From contig JAGVSM010004240.1 of NCBI GenBank assembly GCA_022494885.1, positions 110,127 to 174,126 on the forward strand: a DNA stretch of 64,000 bases, read 5' to 3'. This document shows, one piece after another, positions 10,435 through 21,344 of the stretch (its first letter is position 1; each line of letters starts with the position of its first letter). A program made the position numbers and the translations under genes. The notes below the pieces were generated by a model. The model worked only from the letters and a program-made list of their open reading frames with translations, did no database searches and was not told where the DNA came from. The stretch comes from Micrasema longulum (taxonomy: Eukaryota > Arthropoda > Insecta > Trichoptera > Brachycentridae).

Positions 10435-10783
10435 TTTTTTTATTTATTTATTTGACACTTTATATACATATACAATATATATACATATAAGGGCGGGCAT
10501 ATTGCCTTAAGGCAATTTCTCCCTACCTACTCAAACCGTTCAGTTTGAGAAAATTATAAATACATGGACATATTGAATCTTATAATTTCATACAAACATT
10601 AAAAATAATGATTAACAAAATAATAATATATGTAAAAAAATTAACACTTTAATATGAAGAGAGGAGAGGGGATGGGAAGGAAAGAAGAAGGATAAAGGAA
10701 CAATTTAAATATTCAGATAGTGACATTTCAATCTTGACTTAAATGTAAATAAAGAAGGGGCGTCTCTAACATTAGTGGGTAGT
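10435..10783 (-). mobile_element. LINE-A 3' fragment
   Basis: Antisense 3' UTR and last codons of LINE-A. Contains the perfect 16-bp palindrome ATTGCCTTAAGGCAAT (10501-10516). The same sequence recurs at 35385-35600 and in the forward direction at 51060-51357. Its coding end is cut by SINE3 after TTAGTGGGTAG. Confidence 0.75.
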
Positions 10784-10970
10784 CGGGTTGTGGTCCTGTG
10801 GCTAGTGTCTCGGGCTCACGGACCAAATGTCTGTGGTTCGAATCCCACTCTACCCCAACTTGATTCAATTTTCTAATAGTGAGTTATTTACAACTCGTTG
10901 AAAATGGCCCTCAAAATGAAATATTTGGACAAATCATACGAACGCAAATAAGTCTTTTAAAAAAAAAAAA
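10784..10970 (+). mobile_element. SINE3 (tRNA-headed SINE)
   Basis: A tRNA-like head with a B box GGTTCGAATCC near 10845 and a degenerate A box (TGTGGCTAGTGTC), a ~100-bp body, and a terminal A12 run. It lies in LINE-A between GTGGGTAG and TATTCCACA. Pol III would transcribe such a unit, and LINE machinery would mobilise it. Only one copy is visible here. Confidence 0.65.
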
Positions 10971-11078
10971 GTATTCCACATGTGTTGTGCAGAATAATTT
11001 ATAAATGAAATATACATATCAATTGTACACAATGTTATTATTAGAGCACTTAAAAAAATATGTTATAAATGAATATGT

Positions 11079-11195
11079 TTTTTTTAACAAAATAAACATA
11101 TTTAGTTTGATTTTATCTTAGCACCCTGCTAGGGATCGAACCCTGAACCTCAAGTATGGTTGGCGAACGCGCCAATTTCCGCACCGCAAGGCGGA
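11079..11195 (-). mobile_element. SINE4 head (tRNA-like), antisense
   Basis: GGATCGAACCCTGAACCT (11130-11147) is the reverse of a B box GGTTCAGGGTTCGATCC, and the segment to 11195 is the rest of a tRNA-like head with GCGTTCGCC. The A/T-rich end to the left would be the SINE tail. It could instead be a decayed tRNA pseudogene. Confidence 0.5.
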
Positions 11196-11780
11196 CTTGT
11201 TCAAACTCGATTACCTTTTTCAGGAGTTTTATCTGAGAGTAACCTTCGAATCAAAAGACAGTCGTCAGGATTCTGTTTCTTTTTCACAAAACCGAACTGT
11301 ATTCTTAATCCTCCCGGATACGAAACAATTATGTTCTTAAACACTGTTGAACATTAAATGTTTCGCTTATGTCGGAGCATTCATATTTCAATATCTCAAC
11401 TCGGTATTATTTTTCAGGATTTTTACCTAAAGTCTTTTTCACAAACAACACTGTACTTCTCTGCCCTCCCGGACACAGAATCGCATAAAAAAGTGCATTT
11501 TTGGAATGCTTATTTGTCTGTGAATACGCCGCTGATTCTCGGCTTAGATCGCGCCGTTTTCGAATACGGGTCCAACAAAGGCATCCGTGCCTTCGTTTTA
11601 AACCCGGATTCCACCCGGTTCGGGGTGCGAAAACCCAAGGGTGTGTCGCTTGGAATGTTCCCTAGCACTGCGCAGGCGCATACCTCGTACAGCGGTAGTG
11701 TAATTTTGCCTTCAGTTCAAAGTGAATCATTGAGGGAGGGTGTCAAATGTCAAAATCTCAAAAAATTGTAAGAAAAAAAG
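11196..11780. other. CpG-richer single-copy island, possible promoter region
   Basis: Markedly richer in G+C and CpG than its surroundings, with no match elsewhere in the window. It has TGCGCAGGCGCA at 11669-11680, a fit to the palindromic YGCGCANGCGCR site of the NRF-1/Ewg family. ORF 11358-11771 (137 codons) spans it but resembles no family I know and may be chance. I would treat it as a host regulatory or 5' exon candidate, not a proven gene. Confidence 0.35.
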
Positions 11781-12880
11781 TGTTTTTGCCTCAAAAAACT
11801 ACCCCGGACACTTTAGAAACGCCTCAGCAGTGATTTTACCGCACCTAAACGTGTTTTTGTGCTGAATTTAACGCTTCAAACTCAATTTTCAACCAAACGT
11901 CCAATGTTCTTTGTGTGAAATTCGTCCATTTCTCGAATTAACTTTAAACGTCCACAGTACAAAGTCATACATGAAGCGGTTTTTAATGTTTACAATATAA
12001 TTATATACAAAAAAAAATGCAGTTGGAAAAAATATTAATAAATGAATTATTTTAGTCCCGATTTCATTCGCGTAATAATCCGTACGTCAAAAAATAACAG
12101 TTTTAAAAAAATCCCATATAAACATAAAAATAAAATTTAATTAAAAAAACTCATTCATATACGTCATGTTTTGAAGATTTAAAAAAGCTTACCCTAAAAA
12201 TATTTAAAAAAAAACGAAAATAATTAAAAATTGTGTTTTTATTTATTTTTTAAAAGTGAAATAAAATAACATAAAAATATTATTTATTTTGAACAAACTT
12301 GCGTCTTTTATGTTTAATCGTGTGATTTTCATCGCCAAACGGTGCATAGGGCACCGGCTGGATTGTTGTGTTGTCTTGATCATAACTTATTGAGGGCATG
12401 ACGATCGGACTTGCGCTTCGAATGGCAGTCGATGGTAATGTTAAAATGAGAATTTGTTAATACATTTTTTTAGGTACGTGCAAATGTTTTCAGATAATTA
12501 TCAGATTGATAGGCAGATTGATGAATGTCACGTAGTGTTTGAAGTGGTCACTCAAACTAGTAAAAAACGAGTTATAATTTTTGTGAACGTCTAGACTAAC
12601 TTCTCAATATTTATTGAATAAAAATCCTAACAATTAAATGTCCATTTTTAATTAGGTCAGAGTTTTTTTAAAAAATAATCTCAAAGATGTCATAAACCCT
12701 GTAAATGCTTTCACCTGCATGTTGTTTTCTGAAGTTGGTTCTTCGTCTTTATTTTAAAAAAAACGACAGCAATTTTAACTCTACAATGCTTAATGTAAAC
12801 GATCTAACACATACCGATAATCGTTGTATAAAAGTGATTTTAAACATGTTTATCACTCGGCGACTAGTTTATTATATTGT
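11781..12880. other. AT-rich DNA, no gene recognised
   Basis: No coding signal. At 12480-12620 there is a diverged trace of F (TGAATGTCACGTAGTG, AAGTGGTCACTCAAAC, GTCTAGACT), and 12340-12360 recalls the SINE2 3' end (GGTGCATAGGGCAC). Confidence 0.4.
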
Positions 12881-13061
12881 GGCCTCCGTGGTGTAGTGGT
12901 CAAGACGCTTGACTCACACACGAAAGGTTCCGGGTTCGATTCCCGGTGAGAACACAAAAATTAAAATGTGATTTTTCTCAATCCTGGGTGTTCTGTGATG
13001 TAATTCACCACTATAATTGGGCCTCCTGGCCTGTTGTGGTGCAAAAATAAATAAATAAAAA
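12881..13061 (+). mobile_element. SINE1, copy 1
   Basis: tRNA-derived SINE. The head has A box TGGTGTAGTGG and B box GGTTCGATTCC and ends GGTGAGAACAC. The body runs through GTGATGTAATTCACCACT and CCTGGCCTGTTGTGGTGCA, and the tail is AAAAATAAATAAATAAAAAA. Five other full or partial copies lie in the window (22228, 37496, 39037, 50601, 58568). Confidence 0.85.
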
Positions 13062-13189
13062 AGTATTGTCCACAAATTAGCCTAATTATATTGTATACTT
13101 TATTTAAAAAGTCACCACCAGCGCCGCAATTACAAACGCTATCTTCATCGTTACATATCGATAATACAGTACTTATGATTTTCTTGTTG

Positions 13190-13440
13190 TTTTACTGTAG
13201 AATGTTTTTTATTATTTAAACTTTCTACTGAATATGCTGTATAATTTTTAGGTTATTTTTTTAAAATATAAATCTTGTATTATTTTTGGTTTGATTTTTT
13301 TTTTATATAAATCTTGTTTTTAAAATTCATGTTTTTGGAAAAAAAAGGGAAAAAATATTAAGCCATATTTGTTGATATTATAAATGTTTGTAAAAGGCAA
13401 ATTTGCCGTTTATGTTAATAAAATAAAATAAAATAAAATA
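13190..13440 (+). mobile_element. LINE-E 3' UTR
   Basis: Forward copy of the 3' UTR seen antisense at 2262-2560 and 39275-39570 (TTTTACTGTAGAATG, TATGCTGTATAATTTTTAGG, GGCAAATTTGCCGTTTATG). It ends in ATAAAATAAAATAAAATA, directly abutting LINE-D. Confidence 0.7.
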
Positions 13441-14830
13441 TTGTGAACAAATCTTTGAAACTTCTCGCTTTTATCAATATAATGGCGACGGAAAAAAATA
13501 TAAATACAATCAAAACTCTTAACTGCTCACTAGTTCGACCCCATCTATACGCTTCTCCTATTTGGTCTCCATTCTACAGGACTCATATTGACCATATCGA
13601 GTCTGTCCAACACCGTTTTCTCAGAAAAGTGGCATGGTTGTTTGGATTACAAAGGGGTAATTATTCCTATTTTGAAATAGAGCAATCTCTTAATCTGTCT
13701 TCATTGGAGAGACGTAGAACTGAGATGGACCTTATATGCATTTTCAAAATACTTAATGCTTTAAGTGATGTCCCATCTCTGTTGCGATCAATTTCTTTTT
13801 ACGTTCCCAATCGTGTCACCAGAAGTCAAAATCTGCTATTTACAAAATCTTCTAACAGCAACTTTGGTTTTTATGCCCCAATGTCCAGAATGTGTAGATT
13901 AGTCAATTCATCACACGAATTCAAATTCTTTTGGATAGATCTTCCGGCTTTTCGTAGATCTATTCACGACTAAATCATTGTGGGATGAAGTTAGATTAGC
14001 ATGGTTTGGCTCAAAGTCTTGTCTTTCGTTTTTATTTATTTATTTATTTTAAAGAAACAAACAGTCGACAATGATATAGTAACATAAAAAAAATACAGTT
14101 TAAAGACAGACCAGCAAAGTTTCTAAATAAGAATCATACATATTATTAAATTGTGTTACAACAAAAGGGTGTGTTTATGTGTATTTGTATGATAGTAAGT
14201 GTAGATGTATGTTTATGTGTATTAGTGTAGGAGTAAGTGTTCAGGTGTGTGTAAGTGTGAGCATCATTAAATTGTAAGTGGGATCGTATTGCACCCAGAA
14301 ATAAGGAGTCTTAATTTATTTTTTAATAAATTAAGGGGCATGTAAAATATATCTATAGATGAAAAAAAAGCATTTTTTAGAGCAAGAACGATAGAGGAAA
14401 GAGTGTTATACAAAGTTAGTGCTACAGACTGGCAGATGGAATAAATACTTATTTCTTGTCACGCGAAAGGGGACATTGAGATTAATTTAGGAGAGTAGGT
14501 TAAAATAGTCTACTTTATTTTTTAATAATTTATGCAAATAGCATAATTCAGATACTGTGCGTCTATTTTCAAAGGTAAAAAATCAATTTAGTTTGGCAGA
14601 TTGGCTGAGAGTACTAAGCGTTTTATTATTTTTATAATCTAGGTATTTTAAAAATTTTCGTTGAACATTTTCAATCCTTTCCTTGTTTGTTATGTATTGA
14701 ATATGAGTATATTGTACAGCATTATTGTATTGGTCTTATTTATGTTCTTTTTGTTCATTTTTTTGTATTCATGTTTCTTTATGTAACTGTTGTAATTGGC
14801 TTTGGCCGAATCAAAAATAAATAAAATAAA
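13441..14830 (+). mobile_element. LINE-D, copy 1, split by antisense LINE-C
   Basis: 5'-truncated Jockey-like LINE. ORF 13443-13973 (176 residues) covers the region after the RT catalytic core: KSLKLLAFINI, IWSPFYRTHIDHIESVQHRF, LERRRTEMDLICIFKILNAL, ending YAPMSRMCRLVNSS. The 3' UTR is interrupted at about 14030 by LINE-C in the opposite orientation and resumes at about 14707, ending at the LINE-D terminus TTCTTTTTGTTCA...GTAACTGTTGTAATTGGC and AAATAAATAAAATAAA. An internal deletion (YASPIW is reduced to YASPI after a lost HLE codon) and truncation make it inactive. Confidence 0.8.
14030..14706 (-). mobile_element. LINE-C 3' fragment nested in LINE-D
   Basis: Antisense copy starting with the T-rich reverse of an AAATAAATAAATAAA tail. 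It shares with 46912-48023 the sequences AAGAAACAAACAGTC, AAGACAGACCAGC and CTTGTCACGCGAAAGGGGAC. The far end encodes a frameshifted RT C-terminal part (KYLFHL, SNYNA type motif). It was inserted after LINE-D. Confidence 0.75.
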
Positions 14831-14929
14831 ACATAATATTGAGACGGTATAAACTAACATCAATATTTATGTACGAAAATGTGAATTTTTGTATAAAAAT
14901 TAAACGTATCTTCATCGATAACCTGTAAT

Positions 14930-15885
14930 TGATCATGTTCATGAAAAGAAGAATAATAATCTAAATAATTATTTATCAAAGCAATTGCAACAAAACTAAC
15001 TGCGATCTAACATGTTCAGAAATAAATGCAACAGATAAAATTAAATATCTTGGTGTATACATAGACCAAAACTTAAAATGGAAGGACAATATAAAGGAAG
15101 TAGTTAAGCGTATTAGAAAATGTATAAACATATTTATTAGTTTAAGGAATATTTTCAAAATCAATCATTTGAAAACAGCTTATTCCTCAATTGTACAATC
15201 TATGTTACAATATGATATAGTTGGATGGGGTGGGGTGGTGCATGTGCCAATATATTGAGCCCTCTTAAAATGGTACAAAGAATTATTAAAAAGGAATTTT
15301 AAAGAAACCGTCAACACTCAATGCGAAAATTGTATATAATTTATTTAAAGTTCAAACAGTAGATAATATTTATAAAATAAATTTATAAAGAAGAAAAAAT
15401 TAAAGAATTTGAGATGAATAAGTCACTCAGATACCAAAGTAATATTAAAATCCCTAAATTCCACACAAGTCATGGTCGAAATAGCTTCGTCTTTTAGGCA
15501 CTATTATTAAAATAATTTCCATTTTACGAATTAATAAAGGAAAAAAATAAAAGAATTTGAAATGAATAAGTCACTCGGATACCAAAATAATATTGAAATC
15601 CCTATATTGCACATAATAATGGTTAAACTAGCTTCGTTTTTTAGTCACTATTATTAAAATAAATTCTATTTTACGAATTAAAAAAAAAGCAAAAATAAAA
15701 GAATTTGAGATGAATAAGTCACTCAGATACCAGAATAATATTGAAATCCCTAAAGTCAAAATAGCTTTGTCTTCAAATTTATCCAAAATTACAATTATCT
15801 GCCCAATGAACTAAAAACTATGAAAACGAATATAACAATAAAAAAATTCAAAGTAAAATTAAATAAATTTTTTGAACCCTTGTAA
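14930..15885 (+). mobile_element. LINE fragment with a 148-bp triplication
   Basis: Begins in the RT thumb-like region: DKIKYLGVYIDQNLKWKDNI, VVKRIRKCINIFISLRNIFK, LKTAYSSIVQSMLQYDIVGW. It then decays into stops. From 15402 a 148-bp unit starting AAAGAATTTGAGATGAATAA is present three times (15402, 15550, 15698; the third is shortened). The segment normally ends the protein, so the triplication breaks it. Confidence 0.7.
15402..15770 (+). repeat. Tandem triplication inside a LINE (148-bp period)
   Basis: Unit starts at 15402, 15550 and 15698, giving two exact 148-bp steps. Each carries AATAAGTCACTC and ATACCA.A.TAATATT. The copies have diverged by point changes. Confidence 0.8.
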
Positions 15886-16062
15886 GAACTGCTTTCTGTT
15901 TTAATTGGTATTAACGTACTATTTTTTCTGTTTTTCATTTTAAATCCTTTAAGTTTTTTTTTCACATGAACTCGTATATTCAAAATGATATCAATTGTAA
16001 TAAACAAATAATTATAACAGTCTAAGTCCAAGCACAAGAGTAAGTCTCTCTCTTTGGAGAGA

Positions 16063-16313
16063 TAAGCCAGGGTTTCCTAGGACAGCGGTGCCCGTATTTT
16101 AACGGCCGTAGTGAACGATGATGCGGTGGATAACCGTCGTAACGGTGACTAGAGTGTGGTTTCCTAGGAAAACGGTGTTACCAACACCATTTAACACCGT
16201 TTCCCTAGGAAACCACTCTCTAGTCGACGTTACGACGGCAGTCTACCGCATCACCGTTTACTACGGCCGTTAAAATACGGGCACCGCTGTCCTAGGAAAC
16301 CCTAGCTTTACAG
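16063..16313. mobile_element. Palindromic MITE P, copy 1
   Basis: Two arms of about 115 bp that are near-perfect inverted copies: AGGGTTTCCTAGGACAGCGG at the left and CCGCTGTCCTAGGAAACCCT at the right, with GGCCGTAGTGAACG and CTAGTC...GTGGTTTCCTAGG inside, meeting at AACACCGTT near 16195. There is no ORF. The second copy at 36790-37037 has the same ends, so these are the element limits. Transposase family unknown. Confidence 0.85.
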
Positions 16314-16955
16314 TGATAACATTTACTAGATGTACAAAAGTAGATTTGTATTAATAAAAAAAAAACGTGGACCACGTATGAAAATATATTGATTATTAAA
16401 AAAATAAATACAAAAATAATTTCCTGATGAAACCAGTTGACATAGAAAAGTCGGTAAGAGGTCATTTATAATGGACGTAATATTTGCTAGAGACCCCAAA
16501 ATTATTGTTTTAAATATTACTAATATACTGTTTTTATTTGAGAGTATTCACTTCCATAAATTGATTTTGAGTTCTGATACAAAAACGTCAAACTGAAAAG
16601 TTTCGGGATGACCTACTTGGAAAGTATCCAAAAATGAAATCAAATCTGCGGGTTAATTGTCAATTTAACTAAAAGATTTGCATATTTTATTCACGAAGCT
16701 TTTTGATTGTGGATACTGTTAAATAAGTATAAGTTGCGTCTGTTTTTTTCCAAAAAAAATATAAACGCTTGAGGTAGAACAAAATGGTTAAAGTTATATC
16801 TCATTCGAAAGAAAATTTGCTTAACAAGACATTGTGTTTGCTTTTACGTTACGTATATTATTTTATTTAACCGTATTATGGATACGTATAACAGGAAATT
16901 TAACGAAATAGATATATTTACCAAAAATATTAAATTTATCAAAACTGCCATAGGT
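16314..16955. other. No recognisable gene
   Basis: AT-rich DNA without coding signal or a match to the lettered repeats. Confidence 0.4.
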
Positions 16956-17383
16956 AATAAATTGTCTTTGTCCGCATCCTCCTCTCCGTTGCTCTCTATC
17001 CCTGAACATATGTAAGTTTTATAGTGAGAAGATCTTTTAATATAATTATGTATCCCCGTACTGCGGGCCAACTGTTTGTGACACCTGATTTTTATAATCC
17101 GAATCATTTCTATCAAACTTATTTGTTATTCTTATTTATTTATTATGTAGGTGCATATAATATGCATTTGTGTGTTCGTTTTGAATCAACGTTCGCGTAT
17201 TGTCAAACCTTATTTTATTGTTGTCATTATTTCGTATTTTCTGCATTTTGTGGTTACCTACCGTATTGTATAGGACTCGTCGCACATTATTCATTCGATG
17301 TGTATCAGTTAAATTTAAAAAGTAAAATGCTTATTTTTTCAGAATACGGGTTTGAAATTTAACATACTTAAAAAAAAAAATTT
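16956..17383 (+). repeat. Inverted-repeat partner R, copy 2
   Basis: Inverse of 5829-6257. ORF 17024-17362 (112 residues) is the counterpart of the minus-strand ORF there. The boundaries are sharp: TAATAAATTGTCTTTG on the left and the AACATACTTAAAAAAAA side on the right, which touches an F element. Function unknown. Confidence 0.6.
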
Positions 17384-17384
17384 T

Positions 17385-17766
17385 GTTAATATAAACAGCT
17401 CCCCAGGGAGTTGAATCCAGTCCTTGTCTACAAAAATTTGGACAAACTCAAAATATTGTTGATAAATTACCTGGTCCATGAAGAAGTATAGAAATTGAAA
17501 AAATAATATTTTCAGGCGTTGCCTAGTATGTAGGTGAAATAATTCAATTAAATGAATCTCACCCGCATGAATAAAGGTTTTAGCTCTTTAACTTCACAAA
17601 CATCAACAGATGAAAGAATTGAAGGAATATAGATGTTCAAATATGGGCAGAATGGTGAATGTTACACAGTGTGTAAAGTGGCCACATAAACCAGTAACAC
17701 TGTAGATGCCTAGACTTCAATATTACCTTCTTTTGAATGTTCTTCATCTCTGTTGTAAAATGTTAA
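17385..17766 (-). repeat. F element, single unit
   Basis: Starts in the hairpin module (AGCTCCCCAGGGAGTT), then CAAAATATTGTTGATAAATT, CAGGCGTTGCCTAG, GAATCTCACCCGCAT, ACACAGTGTGTAAAGTGG and ends CTCTGTTGTAAAATGTTAA. One complete permuted unit of the family. Confidence 0.75.
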
Positions 17767-17798
17767 GTTTACTAAATATGTTTTGTAACTTGACTTAA

Positions 17799-17893
17799 AA
17801 AATCTTTTATTTTATTAGTTGGTTGGAAGAAATTGCCATTTGGCAATAAGCCCGCCAATGCACAATTAATGTTATGTCCAAAAAGTTAAATTA
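17799..17893 (+). mobile_element. LINE-B 3' terminus
   Basis: Last ~90 bp of LINE-B, including the ATTGCC-ATTT-GGCAAT hairpin and GCCCGCCAATGCAC; compare 51601-51665. Confidence 0.6.
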
Positions 17894-18103
17894 AAAAAAT
17901 ATATTTAAAAAAGATACTATTGATTATTGAATAATTTGGTGTTAAATTATAAAGGAGAATACGTTATTAACCTTTTGTTTGGCGTTGACATAAGTTGTAT
18001 CTGTTTGTTTCCAAATGAACAAAATAAGACAGAAAAATACAACTTTTCCCTACTTAAATCACTGCTATTCAACGTGTCATAATGAGAGTAGCGCGATGTC
18101 ATA

Positions 18104-18180
18104 CAAGGTGTGTTCAGAAAATAACCAAATTTTTTAATTTTCTTTGTTTTTTACCGATCCATTTTTTAAATATTTTTTAT
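18104..18180 (+). mobile_element. Mariner M1 terminal fragment
   Basis: After a TA, AAGGTGTGTTCAGAAAATAA matches the end of M1 at 4473-4500. Only about 75 bp remain before an antisense LINE tail. Confidence 0.55.
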
Positions 18181-18310
18181 ATATTTTATTTTTTTATTTT
18201 TAAACCATATATCACAAAGTATTTAACAAGTATAATACGTTGAATTACATTCCCAGGAGTTGCAAAAACTCAATTCGGGACATAAATAACATAAGCATTT
18301 AGAAAATAAC
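18181..18310 (-). mobile_element. LINE 3' terminus with hairpin
   Basis: Reverse of an A-rich tail followed by TCCCAGGAGTTGCAAAAACT and CAATTCGGGACA, a stem-loop of the same form as at 21244-21276. No coding part kept. Confidence 0.5.
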
Positions 18311-18449
18311 ACATATTGAGAACAACAAAGAAACAAAGCAAGTTTAGCACCTTTATAACTAAATATACAACAACAATATACACGCCTAAAACCTTTTCTT
18401 ACACAAGCAGAATAAATATATATAAAAAAACGCTTTTAAGAATAAAAAA

Positions 18450-18830
18450 AAGTAGTGAATCTACTAAGGGAGATAAGGTCATTAACATCGCATGCCATGC
18501 AGATAATGCTGCCATAGTGATGATGAGAACATATCCATCTCAGTTAGTAAACATCTGGATGCCTAAGAAATGTCGTATAGTACAATGAACACATGATTAT
18601 TGGAAACATTCGGATATACAATTCGTGTGTCAGACCAAATCACGGTGTATACAACAGAGGCGAGGATAAATAGAGAGAAAATAAAAAATACGAAGAATCA
18701 AGTAGAAAAACTAAATAGAAAAAACAAATAACTGCTCAGAACGTCAGAGATGAAAGTACTGAAGGCAAACGCAGGGAAATCCAAAAGAGGCAGAATCCAG
18801 AGTCAAGAAGTTAGACGGATTTGCGATACC
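18450..18830 (+). mobile_element. RTE-C fragment (degenerate reverse transcriptase)
   Basis: Reads GDKVINIACHADNAAIV, a decayed form of the RTE catalytic block (usual RYADDT), then IYNSCVRPNHGVYTTEARIN and LRTSEMKVLKANAGKSKRG, the C-terminal region of RTE-type proteins (CVRP, then SEMKVLR...AG). Several stops and frameshifts are present, and two of the catalytic residues are replaced. Confidence 0.6.
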
Positions 18831-18889
18831 CAGTGCATGGTAAATAGATTATGGAGAGATTACGTCAGTAATTCCATTAATCGAAAGCT

Positions 18890-19200
18890 CTAAAATTTCC
18901 TACAGCATTGCCCACGAAATCCCGGCCGTTTGCCGTCTGCCCGGAAGACCACCAAGGAGAGGGAAGAACAGCTGAAACTCGAAGTCTCAGGAGTTGTCTC
19001 AAAGTCTGAGAATTTTGCTGTCCATTCGCTCTGCTCGTCCAATCCAACGCACCAATATTTTATTGATTTTGTCGATATCAGCCTAACGCGATGCACGGAT
19101 ATCGAAGTTTGGTATCTATCGAGCAAAAACGCGTTTATTTTTTTAATCATATCGTTAACCAAAGACTTTTTGAAAAGTCAAATCAACAGGTGCCTACGAC
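18890..19200 (-). mobile_element. RTE-A-like fragment, head to head with RTE-C
   Basis: On the minus strand, DIDKINKILVRWIGRAERMD corresponds to the IDKIKKGLLRWFGHVERM motif of RTE-A. The joined RTE-C plus RTE-A-like block recurs inverted at 22455-22800. Confidence 0.55.
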
Positions 19201-19214
19201 TTCAACCGTTCCAG

Positions 19215-19445
19215 TGATTATTGTGGCGAACATATTTTTTTTTATTTTCAATTTATTTTTTACATATTTACACAGCAATTTACAAGTAATTATTTATACA
19301 ATAAATTAATTAAGTAGTAAAAGTAAACATACATATTTTTTTTTGCTGTTGGTTCATCTAAACTGCCTAACTAGGGATAGCTTCCCCGTTCTAAGGCAGT
19401 AAATTATGTATTTTATAATAATTTTAAAAAGTAATTACAGTTTTA
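19215..19445 (-). mobile_element. LINE 3' terminus with hairpin
   Basis: T-rich start and a stem-loop ACTGCC (19362-19367) with GGCAGT (19395-19400) enclosing GGGA/TCCC. The form resembles 24781-24820. No coding part recognised. Confidence 0.5.
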
Positions 19446-19549
19446 TCATAATGTGGGCTTTTTCAGTCTTAAAAGTAAACAATAAATATCCGGAGAAAAC
19501 ATGAATAATACCAAAATCTCTATATCCTAAGTCCTAAGTCATTACTAGT

Positions 19550-20798
19550 AAAACAAGAAACCAGCTTACGTCCTTCTACATCGGACAACAATGTCTCTAA
19601 CTCCCTCCGACCGACCGAAGTGAAAGAAAACAGTTGATTCAAATTAATAATCCCTTGTCTTCTCCAATCACTGTTACTTCTGGAGTACCTCAAGGAGCCC
19701 ACCTTGCTCCATTATTATTTAATATTTTTATAAATGATATTATCAATGTTTTTCGAAATACAAAATTCTGGCTTTTTGCTGATGACAACAAGGTACTTAA
19801 ACTGATTGAATCTCCCAGTGATTGTCTTCTTTTTCAACATGATATTAATTGTTTTAATAAATGGTGCGACATCAATTGTCTTCAACTTAACATTGACAAA
19901 TGTAAAATAATATCTTTCTCGCGACGAAAAAAACCTAATCAATTCAACTACAAACTAAAAAATACTTTCCTTTCAATGGTTTCGTCAATAAAGGATCTTG
20001 GCATTACTTTAGATAGTAAACTCTCCTATCGTGAACACATTGATAATATTGTAAACAAATCTCTCAAACTTCTCGGTTTTATCAATAGAGTGACGGCGGA
20101 CTTCAAAAATATTAATACCATCAATACTCTTCATTACTCACTAGTTCGACCCAATCTAGAATATGCTTCTTCTGTTTGGTCTCCATTCTACAGGACTCAT
20201 ATTGACCATATCGAGTCTGTCCAACACCGTTTTCTCAGAAAAGTGGCATGTTTGCTCGGGTTACAAAGGGGTAATTTTTCCTATTTTGAAATAGAGCAAT
20301 CTCTTAATCTGTCTTCATTGGAGAGACGTAGAACTGAGATGGACCTTATATGCATTTTCAAAATACTTTATGCTTTAAGTGATGTCCCATCTCTGTTGCA
20401 ATCAATTTCTTTTCATGTTCCCAACCGTGTCACCAGAAGTCAAAATCTACTATTTATAAAATCTTCTAAGAGCAACTTTGGTTTTTATGCCCCAATGTCC
20501 AGAATGTGTAGATTAGTCAATTCATCACACGACTTGGATTTTTTTGGGATAAATCTTCCGGCTTTCGTAGATCTCTTCGCGGCTAAACAGTGTGGGATGA
20601 AGTTGGATTGGCATGGTTTAGCTCAAAGTTTTTGATCTTTCGTTTTTTTTAAATATATTGTATACTATTATTGTTTTGCCCTTGTTTGCCTTTGCTAAAT
20701 AGTTTTATGTTCTTTTTGTTCAGTTTCTTGCATTTGTGTTTCTTCATGTAACTGTTGTTATTGGCTTAGGCCGTATATATATATAATAAATAAATATG
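19550..20798 (+). mobile_element. LINE-D, copy 2 (largest reverse-transcriptase ORF in the window)
   Basis: ORF 19634-20635 encodes 333 residues of a Jockey-like reverse transcriptase, the enzyme that copies the element RNA at a nicked target. Visible in order: SGVPQGAHLAPLLFN (residues 16-30), the catalytic FADD box (48-51), NIDKCKIISFSRRK, SSIKDLGITLDSKLSYREHI, VWSPFYRTHIDHIESVQHRF and LERRRTEMDLICIFKILYAL. It ends naturally near LDWHGLAQSF. The 3' UTR finishes with TATATATATAATAAATAAAT. The palm and thumb part is uninterrupted, but the endonuclease, ORF1 and the first RT motifs are missing. The first ~80 bp (19556-19634) are shared with copy 3 but do not read as RT. Confidence 0.9.
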
Positions 20799-20801
20799 GA
20801 T

Positions 20802-21335
20802 TCAAAATGCAGTCGACATCTTCCTCAGCCTGGCAATCCCACCACATTTCCACCACATTTTAAATCAAAGATAACTTTTCTGCTCACACAAATTTAAAAT
20901 ACACATTTGGTCATGATATTCACAATTACAATACGTGTTACTCGGGGAATCTTCGTGTGTCTAAGTTTCGCTCAACGAAGTTTGGCTGTAGGTCTCTGGA
21001 AAATATTGGCCACTACGAATTTAATAAACTGCCCGATGAGCTAAAACACGAAAAATCGAATTAAAAAGAAAAATGTATTACTTAAATCTTTTTGATAGTG
21101 ATATTCATTAATGTAATTTAAATATATGGTGTAAAGTACTGTGTTTTACGTTTCTTGTACAATAATGTTTTTTTACCATTTCGGATGCATTACTTATGAA
21201 TGATATTATGTATTGTCACAAAAATGTTTTTTTTAATGTACGGTCCCAAATGAGTTTTTTTAAATAACTCCTGGGAGTATAATATGTGGTTTTTGTACGT
21301 TATGTTTTATTAACAATAAAAACAAATAAAAATAA
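20802..21335 (+). mobile_element. LINE 3' fragment, inverted partner of 21940-22195
   Basis: C-terminal RT coding scrap (HNYNTCYSGNLRVSKFRSTK, then NIGHYEFNKLPDEL) with stops, followed by a UTR holding the hairpin TCCCA/GAGTT...AACTC/TGGGA (21244-21276) and an AATAAAAACAAATAAAAA tail. Confidence 0.65.
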
Positions 21336-21344
21336 TATTAATTA

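Noticed and set aside
10784..10860. tRNA gene at the SINE3 head
   Set aside because: The acceptor arms do not pair well and a body plus poly(A) follows; SINE is the better reading.
12881..12956. tRNA gene (A and B boxes)
   Set aside because: The same head recurs at 22228, 39037, 50601 and 58568 followed by a common body and A-rich end, so these are SINE1 heads rather than functional tRNA genes.
18316..18588. 90-residue ORF as a host gene
   Set aside because: Its second half is a decayed RTE reverse-transcriptase box; the first half lies in AT-rich DNA next to a LINE tail.
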